A stretch of 64,000 nt of DNA from Coprobacter tertius (GTDB taxonomy: Bacteria; Bacteroidota; Bacteroidia; Bacteroidales; Coprobacteraceae), in contig NZ_JANDHW010000012.1 of NCBI RefSeq assembly GCF_024330105.1, positions 32,526 to 96,525 on the forward strand, in the 5' to 3' direction. The stretch's first letter is position 1. Each line of letters starts with the position of its first letter. The position numbers and the translations under genes are program-made. The notes under the pieces were generated by a model that saw only the letters and a list, made by a program, of their open reading frames with translations, searched no databases and was not told the DNA's origin. Below, piece after piece: positions 51,636-61,228 of this stretch.

Positions 51636-53162
51636 TTGATACTGAACCAGCTAAAAGCAGGCGCTGTTTTATCGTATGTTTCTTTAGGTATAAACACCGT
51701 AATCGGGTTGTTATATACCCCATACATGTTGCGTATGATGGGTCAAAACGAATATGGATTATATTCGCTTGTGGCGTCCGTCGTGGCTTATTTGACTGTA
51801 CTCGATTTGGGCTTCGGGAATGCGATTATCAGATACACGGCCAAATTCAGGGCCGAAGGGAAAAAGCGGGAACAATATGAAATGTTCGGTATGTTTTTGA
51901 GATTATATACTCTGATCGGAGTAGTTGCTTTCCTATGTGGGATGCTGCTATATTATAATATTGAAAATCTGTTTGGAAAAACGATGACAGCGGATGACTT
52001 GTCAAAGGTGAGGGTTATGTTGTTGCTCATGAGTTTTAATTTGGCGGTCACTTTCCCCTTAAGCATATTCGGTTCAATTATAACGGCCTATGAAGATTTC
52101 GTATTTCAGAAAACGGTCAATATCATCCGTATTATACTGAATCCGGTCGTCATGGTTATCATGCTTTATATAGGGTACAGGGCTATAGGGATGGTTGTTG
52201 TGACTACGATATTCAATGTTTTGACGTTACTGATAAATTGGTGGTATTGTAAACATAAGATACATATAAAAATATATCGGGGAAAATTTAAATGGGATTT
52301 TTTTCGTGAGATATCCGTTTATTCGTTTTGGATTTTTCTGAATGCGATTATGGACCGTATTTATTGGAGTACGGGGCAATTCGTGTTGGGAGTGTATCAG
52401 GGCGCGGCTGTGGTAGCCATTTATGCGGTTGCGATTCAGTTGCAAACGATATACATGAGTTTTTCAACGGCCATATCGAGTGTTTTTTTGCCAAAGGTAA
52501 CCGGCATGGTTACCAAGGGACAAAGTGAAAAATCCATATCCGATTTATTTATTCGTACAGGTCGTATTCAGTATATCGTAATGGCTTATATTCTGACGGG
52601 ATTTATTGTATTTGGGAAGGAGTTTATCGTATTTTGGGCAGGGGCAGACTATCAGTCCGCTTATTATATTACTTTGCTTTTCTTTATTCCGTTAACGGTT
52701 CCGTTGATACAAAATTTGGGAATAACTATTCTACAGGCCCGCAATCAAATGAAATTTCGATCTTTATTATACCTGGTTATAGCCGTTATGAGTTTGTCCT
52801 TGTCGATACCCTTATCAAAATATTACGGCGGCATCGGTTGTGCAGTCGGAACGTCTTTGGCATTGTTGGTGGGCCAGGTAATTGTGATGAATATTTATTA
52901 TCATAAGAAGATTCACATCGATATATTAAGGTTTTGGAAGGAAGTAGGCAAAATGTCGTTAGTTCCGTTGCTTTTAGGTGTAATAAGTTATTGTGCGGTA
53001 CAGTATGCTCCGATACAAAAAAGTCTGGGATTATTTATACTTTCAGTTTTTCTGTTTTCTTTAATTTATATCGTCTTATTCTGGCATATAAGTATGAATA
53101 ACTATGAAAGGGATCTGATTAAGCAGCCGGTAAAAAAAATATTGAGCATCCTTATAAAATGA
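51636..53162 (+). CDS. wzx: Oligosaccharide flippase (Wzx, PST family)
   Basis: 508 residues, about 12-14 membrane segments, Arg/Lys on cytoplasmic loops. The N-terminus MILNQLKAGAVLSYVSLGINTVIGLLYTPYMLRMMGQNEYGLYS (split at 1-44) is characteristic of Bacteroidales PST flippases. Start is TTG at 51636: an in-frame stop lies 9 bases upstream and the first ATG would remove the conserved first helix. It moves the undecaprenyl-linked repeat unit across the inner membrane. First gene behind the internal promoter; the stop overlaps the next start by 4 bases. Confidence 0.93.
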   Translation: MILNQLKAGAVLSYVSLGINTVIGLLYTPYMLRMMGQNEYGLYSLVASVVAYLTVLDLGFGNAIIRYTAKFRAEGKKREQYEMFGMFLRLYTLIGVVAFLCGMLLYYNIENLFGKTMTADDLSKVRVMLLLMSFNLAVTFPLSIFGSIITAYEDFVFQKTVNIIRIILNPVVMVIMLYIGYRAIGMVVVTTIFNVLTLLINWWYCKHKIHIKIYRGKFKWDFFREISVYSFWIFLNAIMDRIYWSTGQFVLGVYQGAAVVAIYAVAIQLQTIYMSFSTAISSVFLPKVTGMVTKGQSEKSISDLFIRTGRIQYIVMAYILTGFIVFGKEFIVFWAGADYQSAYYITLLFFIPLTVPLIQNLGITILQARNQMKFRSLLYLVIAVMSLSLSIPLSKYYGGIGCAVGTSLALLVGQVIVMNIYYHKKIHIDILRFWKEVGKMSLVPLLLGVISYCAVQYAPIQKSLGLFILSVFLFSLIYIVLFWHISMNNYERDLIKQPVKKILSILIK

Positions 53163-54406
53163 TAAAGTTATCTGAAAAAAAGGATTGTTGCGGCTGTGAG
53201 GCCTGTGTTCAACGGTGTCCGAAGGAATGCATCGAGATGCGGTTGGATGAGGAGGGATTTTCTTATCCTCGAATAAATGAAAGACTGTGTATCGATTGCG
53301 GACTCTGCGAGAAGGTTTGCCCGGTTATAAATCGGAGTGAGAAGCGCCAACCGGTAAAAGTATACGCTTCTGAAAATAAAAATGAGACGGTACGGAAAGA
53401 AAGTTCCTCAGGCGGTATTTTTACGTTGCTTGCCGAACAGGTGATCGAAGAAGGAGGAGTAGTCTTCGGCGCCCGCTTTAATGAAAACTGGGAAGTCGTG
53501 CATAGCTATTGTGAGAGTAAAGAAGGATTGGCGCAGTTTAGGGGATCGAAATATGTGCAAAGTCGCATCGGCCGGGCATTTCTCGAAGCGGAAAGTTTTA
53601 TAAAAGCGGGTAGGAAGGTTCTTTTTTCGGGCACCCCTTGCCAAATCGCGGGTTTACGGTTGTTCCTGAAAAAAGAATACGAAAATTTGCTTACGGTCGA
53701 TTTTGTGTGTCATGGCGTTCCCAGCCCGGGAGTGTTTCAGAAATATTTGCGCGAAATCATCGCCCGTAAGGGCGGTCGAAAAAATTCAGTTTTCACTCAC
53801 CCTAACCCCGCTCAAATGCGCGATATATCGCGCATTCACTTCAGAGACAAGTCGCTAGGCTGGAAAAAATTCAGTTTTTCTCTCACCCTCTCAACGCCTG
53901 CGGGCGTTGAGCAAAATACAGTTTTTCTCTCTGAGCCGTTAAACAAAAATATTTACCTGAAAGGATTCTTGTCTAATTTATACCTGAGGCCTTCTTGTCA
54001 CGCCTGTCCGGTTCGGGATTTAAAAAGCGGGAGCGATATCACTTTGGGCGACTATTGGGGGATCACCCGTGTGCACCCTGCTTATCGAAACGACGATAAG
54101 GGTGTTTCTCTGGTACTTGTAAATACCGAAAAAGGTTTTTTATCTTATGAGAGAATTTCAGAAGAGACGACCTCTCTGGAATCCGATTTCAGGAAGGCGG
54201 TCGCTATAAATCCGAGTATTGCCAAAGATGTGGATATGCCATGTAAACGCAAAGATTTTTTTACAATGTATAAAGACCGTTCTTTTTCGTTGATAGATAG
54301 CGTATCGTTATTAACCCGGGAATCGAAAATCGTGAGATGGAGCAAATTTATAAGGAGGGTAAATAACAGAATGAAATTTGAAATATGCCGAAGAATAAAA
54401 AAATAG
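53159..54406 (+). CDS. F420-hydrogenase beta-subunit-like Fe-S protein with nested repeats
   Basis: 415 residues. N-terminal 2[4Fe-4S] ferredoxin: CCGCEACVQRCP and CIDCGLCEKVCP. Then the F420H2-dehydrogenase beta domains: SSGGIFTLLAE, VLFSGTPCQIAGLR, VCHGVPSP and DITLGDYWG. In polysaccharide loci such proteins pair with pyruvyl transferases, as here, and are thought to be reductases in sugar modification. Residues about 208-255 hold the repeated, hairpin-forming DNA described separately (53778-53935), which makes this stretch longer than usual. The frame stays open. It overlaps the pyruvyl transferase gene by 22 bases. Confidence 0.9.
   Translation: MIKLSEKKDCCGCEACVQRCPKECIEMRLDEEGFSYPRINERLCIDCGLCEKVCPVINRSEKRQPVKVYASENKNETVRKESSSGGIFTLLAEQVIEEGGVVFGARFNENWEVVHSYCESKEGLAQFRGSKYVQSRIGRAFLEAESFIKAGRKVLFSGTPCQIAGLRLFLKKEYENLLTVDFVCHGVPSPGVFQKYLREIIARKGGRKNSVFTHPNPAQMRDISRIHFRDKSLGWKKFSFSLTLSTPAGVEQNTVFLSEPLNKNIYLKGFLSNLYLRPSCHACPVRDLKSGSDITLGDYWGITRVHPAYRNDDKGVSLVLVNTEKGFLSYERISEETTSLESDFRKAVAINPSIAKDVDMPCKRKDFFTMYKDRSFSLIDSVSLLTRESKIVRWSKFIRRVNNRMKFEICRRIKK
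53778..53935 (+). repeat. Repeat-hairpin-repeat-hairpin-repeat inside a coding region
   Basis: A 26-base A/T-and-CTCACCC element (53778-53803) recurs at 53863-53889 with few changes and, in part, at 53912-53935. Between copies 1 and 2 lies a perfect 22-bp palindrome (53815-53836, AATGCGCGATA and its complement). Between copies 2 and 3 lies a perfect 9-bp stem with a 4-base loop (53890-53911). The copies are read in different codon phases, so the similarity is of DNA, not protein. Confidence 0.75.
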
Positions 54407-55518
54407 GGATTCTCACTTTTCAATCCGGGAATAATTATGGCGGTATTTTGCAGTGTTACGCGTTGCAAAACATAGTAAAATCGTTAGGATATGAGGTGGA
54501 AGTAATTAATTATATTCAGCCGGGTGTGCCAGCTTTCAAAAAAATAGCGCCTTTGATTAAGTCTTCAGCATCGGTGAGTGATTTTATATATAAAATGAGA
54601 GATTTATTTTCTGTATTTTTCTCGAGGGGCTATTCGGAAAGTGAATTGCAGACCGAAAGAAAAAAAGCAATACTGAAAGAGTTCGATCATTTTAGAAATA
54701 CTTATTTAAACCTGAGTCCGGTAGTTACTCCCGAAACTATCGGAACGTATGCCCGACGATATGATGTTATAATAGTAGGTAGCGATCAGGTATGGACACC
54801 CTTATATGGCAATACCGTTTATTTTTTAGACTGGTTTCCCGAATTTCAGGGGAAGAGAATCAGTTATGCGGCTTGTTCGGCACACAGTAGTGTACGTAAA
54901 TTCCGACGCAGAAAATTAAAAAGTTCGCTGGATAAATTTCAGGCCATTTCGGTTCGGGATCATACGACGGCTCGCTTGGTAGAAAATATAACGGGAAGTG
55001 TTCCCGAAATTGTTCAAGACCCGACACAGCTTTATGATTTTAGAGAATTTGTAAACCGAATCGAAAAGCCCTATATCTTAACCTATATTTTAGGAAGTGA
55101 AATAGACGGCGGCCATGAGTTGTCGATTCGGAAAATAAAAGATAAAACCGGAGACATGGAGGTAATCGCCATTGTAATACCCGGTTGTTTTTCGGATATT
55201 AAGTCCGTGGCCGATCAGGTTATATATGAGGCTTCACCCGAAGAATGGGTAAATCTTATTGCGAACGCCTCATTCGTTTATACCGATTCGTTTCATGGCG
55301 TCTTGTTCTCTTTAAAATTCAAGAAACCGTTTTTGGCTTATTATAAAGACGTGATCAGAGCCTCACGATTACTGGATCTGAAAGAAAGATACAGATTGAA
55401 TAATATCGTACAAAATATTACCGAATATTCATTTGAAGATACACAATATCTCGATCCGGAATGCTGTAATAAGGAATCTTCAATGAATTTTTTGAAATCG
55501 AATCTTGATGAAAAATAG
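54385..55518 (+). CDS. Polysaccharide pyruvyl transferase
   Basis: 377 residues starting MPKNKKIGILTFQSGNNYGGILQCYALQN. Typical sites are VIIVGSDQVWTP, SYAACSAH, SVRDHTTARL and SFVYTDSFHGVLFSLKFKKPF (the conserved His). The family (CsaB-like) transfers pyruvate from phosphoenolpyruvate to a sugar as a ketal, giving the polymer a negative charge. Paired with the F420-like gene before it, whose end it overlaps by 22 bases. Confident family assignment; the sugar is unknown. Confidence 0.92.
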   Translation: MPKNKKIGILTFQSGNNYGGILQCYALQNIVKSLGYEVEVINYIQPGVPAFKKIAPLIKSSASVSDFIYKMRDLFSVFFSRGYSESELQTERKKAILKEFDHFRNTYLNLSPVVTPETIGTYARRYDVIIVGSDQVWTPLYGNTVYFLDWFPEFQGKRISYAACSAHSSVRKFRRRKLKSSLDKFQAISVRDHTTARLVENITGSVPEIVQDPTQLYDFREFVNRIEKPYILTYILGSEIDGGHELSIRKIKDKTGDMEVIAIVIPGCFSDIKSVADQVIYEASPEEWVNLIANASFVYTDSFHGVLFSLKFKKPFLAYYKDVIRASRLLDLKERYRLNNIVQNITEYSFEDTQYLDPECCNKESSMNFLKSNLDEK

Positions 55519-55583
55519 ATTCCAGATAGTTATGATATTAATATCTTTTGTATTGTAATCGTAGAAAAGTTTTTTATAGATAG

Positions 55584-56669
55584 ATGTTACCGCAGGAGTA
55601 TATTAATCTGAATAACATTATAATGTTAATAATCTGTATTTTATGCAGTATTTATGTGTTACATTATAAGTCTAAGCGTAAGCTATTAATGGCTCCTATT
55701 TCAAATATTTTTACAGTATTATTGTGTATATATATTTTTTGTGTAATTATTTATTATCCCATCGTATTATATGGTGATAAATATAGATATGAACAATTAT
55801 TCGATGCAATATCGATATATAATATACAATATTGGGAGAAGGATGTATTGTGGAATTATTTAGCGTTGTTTATTAAGTCGTTATATGATAATTCCCAGTT
55901 TTATTTTGCTATAATCGCTTTTATTTATATCTATGGGTATTATAAGTTTTCACACAAATATATTCCGCCCTCCTACAATTTTGTTTTTTTGCTTACTACA
56001 TTCGGTTCGATGGGATTTATAAATTATGGAGTAAATACAATTCGTGCCGGATTTGCATTATCAATATTGTTTTTATCATTGGTTTACGAAAAAAAACTTT
56101 ATAAGTTTTTATTGATTGCTTCCATATCGATTTTGTTTCATAAGTCGATGGTAATTCCTGTACTCTCTTTATACCTTACAAGATATTACAAAAATACAAA
56201 TACTTATTTAATAATATGGTTATGTATTTTAACACTTTCGTATTTGGGTTTGTCCTCGTTTATAGAGAGTTTACAGGGAATATTTGAAAATGTAGATGAA
56301 CGGGTTGCTTATTTAAGCCAAACGGAAAACGAATTATATGATAAAGCGGGTTTTAGGTTCGATTTCGTATTGTATTCTCTGATGCCAATCATATCGGGAT
56401 ATTATTACCTGTATAAAAAAAATTATGATAATCCTTTTTATCGTCACATTTATAATACGTATCTCGTAATCAATAGTTTTTGGCTAATAGTGATTCGAAT
56501 ACCTTTTACCGATAGGTTCGCATATTTAAGCTGGGTATTTTTTCCTTTCATTATATTATACCCGCTTCTAACGCAAAGACTTTTTAAACGTCAATATGTA
56601 AAAATAATATTAGCATCCTTTACGGTTTTATTTATAAATTTTATTCTAAGCGTAATAAATACTCAATAA
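55584..56669 (+). CDS. wzy: EpsG-family polymerase (Wzy-like)
   Basis: 361 residues, about 10 membrane segments, with few charged residues. EpsG features: a long periplasmic loop (WEKDVLWNYLALFIKSLYDNSQF), NTIRAGFALSILFLSL (Arg in the NxxR-GxA motif, about 151-166) and HKSMVIP. Base composition is clearly more AT-rich than the neighbours, as is usual for Wzy genes. It should join repeat units in the periplasm. It lies 2 bases before the following GT2 gene. Wzy function is inference from fold and place; homologues are very variable. Confidence 0.84.
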   Translation: MLPQEYINLNNIIMLIICILCSIYVLHYKSKRKLLMAPISNIFTVLLCIYIFCVIIYYPIVLYGDKYRYEQLFDAISIYNIQYWEKDVLWNYLALFIKSLYDNSQFYFAIIAFIYIYGYYKFSHKYIPPSYNFVFLLTTFGSMGFINYGVNTIRAGFALSILFLSLVYEKKLYKFLLIASISILFHKSMVIPVLSLYLTRYYKNTNTYLIIWLCILTLSYLGLSSFIESLQGIFENVDERVAYLSQTENELYDKAGFRFDFVLYSLMPIISGYYYLYKKNYDNPFYRHIYNTYLVINSFWLIVIRIPFTDRFAYLSWVFFPFIILYPLLTQRLFKRQYVKIILASFTVLFINFILSVINTQ

Positions 56670-56671
56670 AA

Positions 56672-57547
56672 ATGATTACCGTATTTACCCCGGCATATAA
56701 TCGGGCGTATACCCTGGGTAAATTGTACGAGAGTTTGTGCAAACAGACTTCGACCGATTTCGAATGGCTTATCGTCGATGATGGCAGCACCGATGATACC
56801 GAGAAGCTGATCGCATCGTTTATAAACGAGAATAAGGTGACGATAAGGTACATAAAACAGCCGAACGGCGGAAAACACAGGGCGATAAACCGTGGAGTAA
56901 AAGAGGCCTCCGGAGAATTGTTTTTTATTGTAGACAGTGATGACTGGCTGGCTTGTAACGCGATGGAACGTATTCAGTATCATTATGAAAATATAAAGGG
57001 CGATGCATCGTTTGCCGGTGTCTGCGGCTTACGGTCGTATGCTGATGGCCGGAGAATAGGAGGAGAGGTAGATTTTAAAATTCTCGATTGTAGCTCTTTG
57101 GATTTCAGAATGAAATACAAAATTAAAGGAGACATGGCGGAAGTTTTCAGAACCGAGATTCTGAGAAAATATCCTTTTCCCGAAATAGAAGGAGAATATT
57201 TTTGCCCCGAAGCATTGGTTTGTAACCGTATCGCACAAACTTATAAATTACGGTATTTCTACGAAAAAATATATTTATGTGAGTATTTACCGGATGGGCT
57301 CACGGCAAAAATTACGAAGTTACGCATGAGCAGTAGCTTTACTTCCATGCTGTATTATTCCGAATTATACGGTATGTCTATTCCGTTTTTACAAAAAATG
57401 AAAGCTGCCATTAATTATTGGAGGTTTGCTTTTTGCTCTCAAAAACCGTTCGTGAAAAAATTTTCGGCTATAAATAAAATCACGGTATTACTGGTACCTG
57501 CCGCATTTTTCCTCTACTTATCAGATAGATATAAAAATAAAATTTAA
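56672..57547 (+). CDS. GT2-family glycosyltransferase
   Basis: 291 residues, GT-A: VFTPAYNRAYTLGKLYESL, DFEWLIVDDGSTDDTEKLI and GELFFIVDSDDWL (DxD). The EGEYFCPEALVCNRIAQTYKLRYFYEKIYLCEYLPDGLT region near 175-225 with the conserved Glu-Asp acceptor region matches transferases of Bacteroidales capsules. It adds a sugar to the lipid-linked unit. The next gene lies 14 bases on. Confidence 0.92.
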   Translation: MITVFTPAYNRAYTLGKLYESLCKQTSTDFEWLIVDDGSTDDTEKLIASFINENKVTIRYIKQPNGGKHRAINRGVKEASGELFFIVDSDDWLACNAMERIQYHYENIKGDASFAGVCGLRSYADGRRIGGEVDFKILDCSSLDFRMKYKIKGDMAEVFRTEILRKYPFPEIEGEYFCPEALVCNRIAQTYKLRYFYEKIYLCEYLPDGLTAKITKLRMSSSFTSMLYYSELYGMSIPFLQKMKAAINYWRFAFCSQKPFVKKFSAINKITVLLVPAAFFLYLSDRYKNKI

Positions 57548-57561
57548 AGTTTATATATTCA

Positions 57562-58317
57562 ATGATTCCCAAAATTATTCATTATTGTTGGTTCGGAAGG
57601 GGGCAAATGCCCTCGCTGGCTTTGAAATGTATAGATTCATGGAAAAGATACCTTTCCGAATACGAATTTCGTTTGTGGAACGAAGATACTTTCGATGTGA
57701 ATAGCAATACGTATGTCAAAGAGGCCTACGATAGCAGAAAGTTCGCCTTTGTTACCGATTATGTAAGATTATATGCTTTGTATAAAGAGGGAGGTGTATA
57801 TATGGATACCGATGTCGAGGTGTTGAAGGGATTAGATCCCTTTTTGCATTTAAAGGCATTTTCGGGATTTGAATGTAACGGTTTTGTGCCGACAGGATTA
57901 ATGGCAAGTGAAAAAGGGGGCCTTTGGGTGAAAGAATTGCTGAGAGAGTATGATGGCCGCCATTTTATTCTTCCCGATAATACATTGGATATGACGACAA
58001 ATACCGAGAGTATAACCCGATATATGAAGGGAAAGGGTTTAAAACTAAATAATAACTTTCAGGATATCGATGGTTTGGTAACATTTTATCCCAGTGAATA
58101 TTTTTGCCCTTTTACGCCGGAAACCGGAAAACTGAATCTGACCGAAAACACCTATTGTATTCATCATTTTGCCAATTCGTGGGCACCAGAGAATTATCGG
58201 AGATTATCGAAAATCAAAAAACGAGTGATGAAAGTAATCCCTCCTTCAGTGGTTAATGGAATGATAAAAGTGCTGGGATTAAGAAAGTTGAAAAGTTATC
58301 AGATGAGTAAAAAATGA
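57562..58317 (+). CDS. GT32-like glycosyltransferase (DXD sugar-binding)
   Basis: 251 residues starting MIPKIIHYCWFGRGQMPSLALKCIDSWKRYL, with a DXD region in GGVYMDTDVEVLKGLDPFL (about 73-91) and NTESITRYMKGKG after it. This is the Gly_transf_sug (GT32) fold of capsular polysaccharide synthesis enzymes. Cytoplasmic. The stop overlaps the wecB start (ATGA). Donor and acceptor unknown. Confidence 0.9.
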   Translation: MIPKIIHYCWFGRGQMPSLALKCIDSWKRYLSEYEFRLWNEDTFDVNSNTYVKEAYDSRKFAFVTDYVRLYALYKEGGVYMDTDVEVLKGLDPFLHLKAFSGFECNGFVPTGLMASEKGGLWVKELLREYDGRHFILPDNTLDMTTNTESITRYMKGKGLKLNNNFQDIDGLVTFYPSEYFCPFTPETGKLNLTENTYCIHHFANSWAPENYRRLSKIKKRVMKVIPPSVVNGMIKVLGLRKLKSYQMSKK

Positions 58318-59468
58318 AGAAAAAAATAATGTTGGTTTTCGGGACGCGCCCCGAAGCCATTAAGATGGCGCCTTTGGTAAAAGAATTTCAGAAAGAACCC
58401 GATATTTTCGAAACGATTGTTTGTGTTACCGGCCAGCATCGTGAAATGCTCGATCAGGTGCTGCGGATATTTGATATTGTACCCGAATACGATCTCGATA
58501 TAATGAAAAAGGGGCAAGACTTGTACGATGTAACTTCAGCGGTATTACTTGGGATGAGGGATGTTTTGATAAAAACAAATCCCGATATCGTTTTGGTACA
58601 TGGCGACACGACAACCAGCGCAGCGGCGGCAATGGCGGCTTTTTACCGCCAGATTCCGGTAGGGCATGTAGAGGCCGGACTTCGTACTCATAATATATAC
58701 AGCCCGTGGCCGGAAGAGATGAACCGGCTGTTGACAGGACGTATCGCCACGTACCATTTTTCGCCTACACCCTTAAGTAAAAATAATCTTATTGTTGAAG
58801 GCATACCCGACAAGCAGATTATCGTAACCGGTAATACGGTTATCGATGCATTATATAGGGTGGTAGAGAGAATAAAAAATGACGGTGATCTTACTTTTGA
58901 TCTCGACAGGCGGTTATTGAGTGCCGGTTACGATACCGCTCGTTTAACCGGCGATAGACGATTGGTGTTGATAACCGGTCACAGAAGAGAGAATTTCGGG
59001 GATGGTTTCGAAAATATATGTCATGCTTTAAAAACTTTAGTAGAACAAAATCCCGATGTAGATTTTGTTTATCCTATGCATCTGAATCCGAATGTACGAA
59101 AGCCTATTTATGAGATATTCGGACAAAACTACTCACCGAATCTGTTTTTTATAGAACCTCTCGAATATTTGAGCTTTGTATATTTAATGGAGAAAAGCTA
59201 TCTGATACTCACCGATAGCGGCGGTATTCAGGAAGAAGCTCCCGGCTTGGGAAAACCGGTATTGGTAATGAGGGATACTACCGAAAGGCCGGAAGCTGTC
59301 GATGCGGGAACAGTGAGACTGGTAGGAACCGGGTACGGGAAAATCGTGCGGGAAGTGAACGTTTTGCTGAACGATGATCGGGTTTATGACAAAATGAGTA
59401 ATGCCGTAAATCCGTATGGCGACGGAAAAGCTTCTCGCAGAATCGTAGAATTCTTATCTGAACGATAG
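58314..59468 (+). CDS. wecB: UDP-GlcNAc 2-epimerase, non-hydrolysing
   Basis: 384 residues with the full signature: VFGTRPEAIKMAPLV, CVTGQHREML, VHGDTTTSAAAAMAAFY, HVEAGLRTHNIYSPWPEEMNR, TGNTVIDAL, TGHRRENFG and DSGGIQEEAPGLGKPVLVMRDTTERPEA. It interconverts UDP-GlcNAc and UDP-ManNAc. No ManNAc dehydrogenase (WecC) lies nearby, so ManNAc itself may be used. 4-base overlap with the previous gene. Confidence 0.96.
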   Translation: MKKKIMLVFGTRPEAIKMAPLVKEFQKEPDIFETIVCVTGQHREMLDQVLRIFDIVPEYDLDIMKKGQDLYDVTSAVLLGMRDVLIKTNPDIVLVHGDTTTSAAAAMAAFYRQIPVGHVEAGLRTHNIYSPWPEEMNRLLTGRIATYHFSPTPLSKNNLIVEGIPDKQIIVTGNTVIDALYRVVERIKNDGDLTFDLDRRLLSAGYDTARLTGDRRLVLITGHRRENFGDGFENICHALKTLVEQNPDVDFVYPMHLNPNVRKPIYEIFGQNYSPNLFFIEPLEYLSFVYLMEKSYLILTDSGGIQEEAPGLGKPVLVMRDTTERPEAVDAGTVRLVGTGYGKIVREVNVLLNDDRVYDKMSNAVNPYGDGKASRRIVEFLSER

Positions 59469-59481
59469 AACGATAAAAAAT

Positions 59482-60624
59482 ATGGGTCGTAAAGTCATTC
59501 GGATATCGACTGTACCGGTATCTCTGAAGAATTTACTCAAAGGGCAGTTAAAAATGCTGTCCCGCTATTATGAAGTTATCGCGATTTCTTCTCCGGGGCA
59601 AGATTTGGACGATGTAAGCTTGCGGGAAGGAGTCCGGGTGATTCCTGTACCGATAGAAAGGCGTATATCGTTGGTAAAGGACTTCATCTCGTTATTTAAG
59701 TTGATAGCTGTATTTCGTAAAGAACGTCCCTGGATGGTACATTCTCTGACCCCTAAAGCCGGATTGCTCTCGATGTTGGCGGCAAAAATAACCCGGGTAC
59801 CGGTGCGAATGCATACTTTTACCGGATTGGTTTTTCCTACTGCCGGGGGGATGTTAAAGCCGCTTTTAATCCTGATGGACCGGATAACCTGTTATTGTGC
59901 TACGCATATAAATCCCGAAGGGGAAGGGGTAAAACGAGACCTGCTTTCTTATAAGATTACGAGAAAACCGTTGCATGTTATCGCGCAGGGTAATATAAAC
60001 GGAATAGATATGGATTATTATTCTCGTACTGATGAGGTTATCCGTAAAGCCGGAATGTTGAAAGAAGAAAATACATTTACTTTTTGTTTTATAGGCCGCA
60101 TTGTCGGGGATAAAGGCATAAATGAACTGGTCGGTTCTTTCGACCGGCTTTATAAAGAAAATAACCGGATCCGGCTATTTTTGGTAGGGCCTTTCGAAGA
60201 CCATCTCGATCCTGTACTTCCCGAAATAAAAGAGATGATTTCGCATCATGCCGGAATTGTATTTACCGGATGGAAAGAGGATGTCAGACCCTATCTGGCC
60301 GCTTCAGATGCATTTGTTTTTCCGAGTTATCGGGAAGGTTTTCCGAATGTAGTCATGCAGGCCGGGGCGATGGGGCTCCCTTCGATCGTAACCGATATAA
60401 ACGGAAGCAATGAAATTATTATCGATGGGAAAAACGGTGTGATTATTCCATCTAAAAACGCGAATGCCTTATATGAAGCGATGAAATCTTTTGCGGAATC
60501 TGCCGACGAGCTTCTCCGCATGTCTCTAAATTCCCGGGAAATGATCGCCGGGCGCTATGATCGCGATATCGTGTGGAAAGCCATATTAGAAGAATATCGG
60601 AAAATAGAAAATCATGTATCGTAA
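59482..60624 (+). CDS. GT4-family glycosyltransferase
   Basis: 380 residues, [29 protein letters not shown] at the start, [34 protein letters not shown] (the nucleotide-binding lead) and the E-x7-E site [26 protein letters not shown]. It resembles the WbjE/PglA-type enzymes that use UDP-HexNAc or a deoxysugar donor. It may be the second transferase, acting on the product of the sugar transferase that follows. Its stop overlaps that gene by 11 bases. Confidence 0.93.
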   Translation: MGRKVIRISTVPVSLKNLLKGQLKMLSRYYEVIAISSPGQDLDDVSLREGVRVIPVPIERRISLVKDFISLFKLIAVFRKERPWMVHSLTPKAGLLSMLAAKITRVPVRMHTFTGLVFPTAGGMLKPLLILMDRITCYCATHINPEGEGVKRDLLSYKITRKPLHVIAQGNINGIDMDYYSRTDEVIRKAGMLKEENTFTFCFIGRIVGDKGINELVGSFDRLYKENNRIRLFLVGPFEDHLDPVLPEIKEMISHHAGIVFTGWKEDVRPYLAASDAFVFPSYREGFPNVVMQAGAMGLPSIVTDINGSNEIIIDGKNGVIIPSKNANALYEAMKSFAESADELLRMSLNSREMIAGRYDRDIVWKAILEEYRKIENHVS

Positions 60625-61222
60625 TTTTCTGAAAAGGGGTATCGATTTTATACTCGTATTTTGTGTACTGGCGGTTCTTTGGCCGGTACTGTTGCTTATT
60701 ACTTTTTGGTTAAGTTACGCCAATAAGGGAGCCGGAGCCTTTTTCTTGCAGGAAAGACCGGGCAAAAACGGGAAGATATTTAAAGTGATTAAATTTAAAA
60801 CGATGACCGATGAGCGGGATGCTCAAGGAAATTTACTTCCTGATGAGCGGCGTATAACTAAAGTGGGCCGTCTCGTGAGGTCTTTATCTGTCGATGAGTT
60901 ACCGCAGTTGATTAATGTTTTGAAAGGAGATATGGCATTGATCGGCCCTCGTCCGTTGCTGGTCGCATATCTCCCTTTATATAATCGTGAACAAGCTCGT
61001 CGTCATCAAGTGAGACCGGGCATTACAGGGTGGGCACAAGTAAATGGAAGAAATGCGATTTCGTGGAAACAGAAGTTCGAATACGATGTCTGGTATGTCG
61101 ATCATTGTTCTTTTTTGCTCGATTTGAAGATTGTATTTCTAACGATAAAAAAAGTATTCAACAGAGAAGGGATAAATACGGAAAGCGGCGGCGCAATGGA
61201 ATTTTTTAATGGAGAAAATTAA
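60614..61222 (+). CDS. Initiating sugar phosphate transferase (WcaJ/PglC-type)
   Basis: 202 residues, a short monotopic phosphoglycosyltransferase. One N-terminal membrane hairpin ([19 protein letters not shown]) and then the catalytic core: [17 protein letters not shown] (Asp-Glu dyad) and [25 protein letters not shown] (Arg/Pro-rich loop). It moves a sugar-1-phosphate to undecaprenyl phosphate and so starts the repeat unit. In Bacteroides fragilis PSA the analogous WcfS uses AATGal made by WcfR; the WcfR-like start at 63946 fits that. Overlaps the GT4 gene by 11 bases. Confidence 0.93.
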   Translation: MYRNFLKRGIDFILVFCVLAVLWPVLLLITFWLSYANKGAGAFFLQERPGKNGKIFKVIKFKTMTDERDAQGNLLPDERRITKVGRLVRSLSVDELPQLINVLKGDMALIGPRPLLVAYLPLYNREQARRHQVRPGITGWAQVNGRNAISWKQKFEYDVWYVDHCSFLLDLKIVFLTIKKVFNREGINTESGGAMEFFNGEN

Positions 61223-61228
61223 TCGGTT

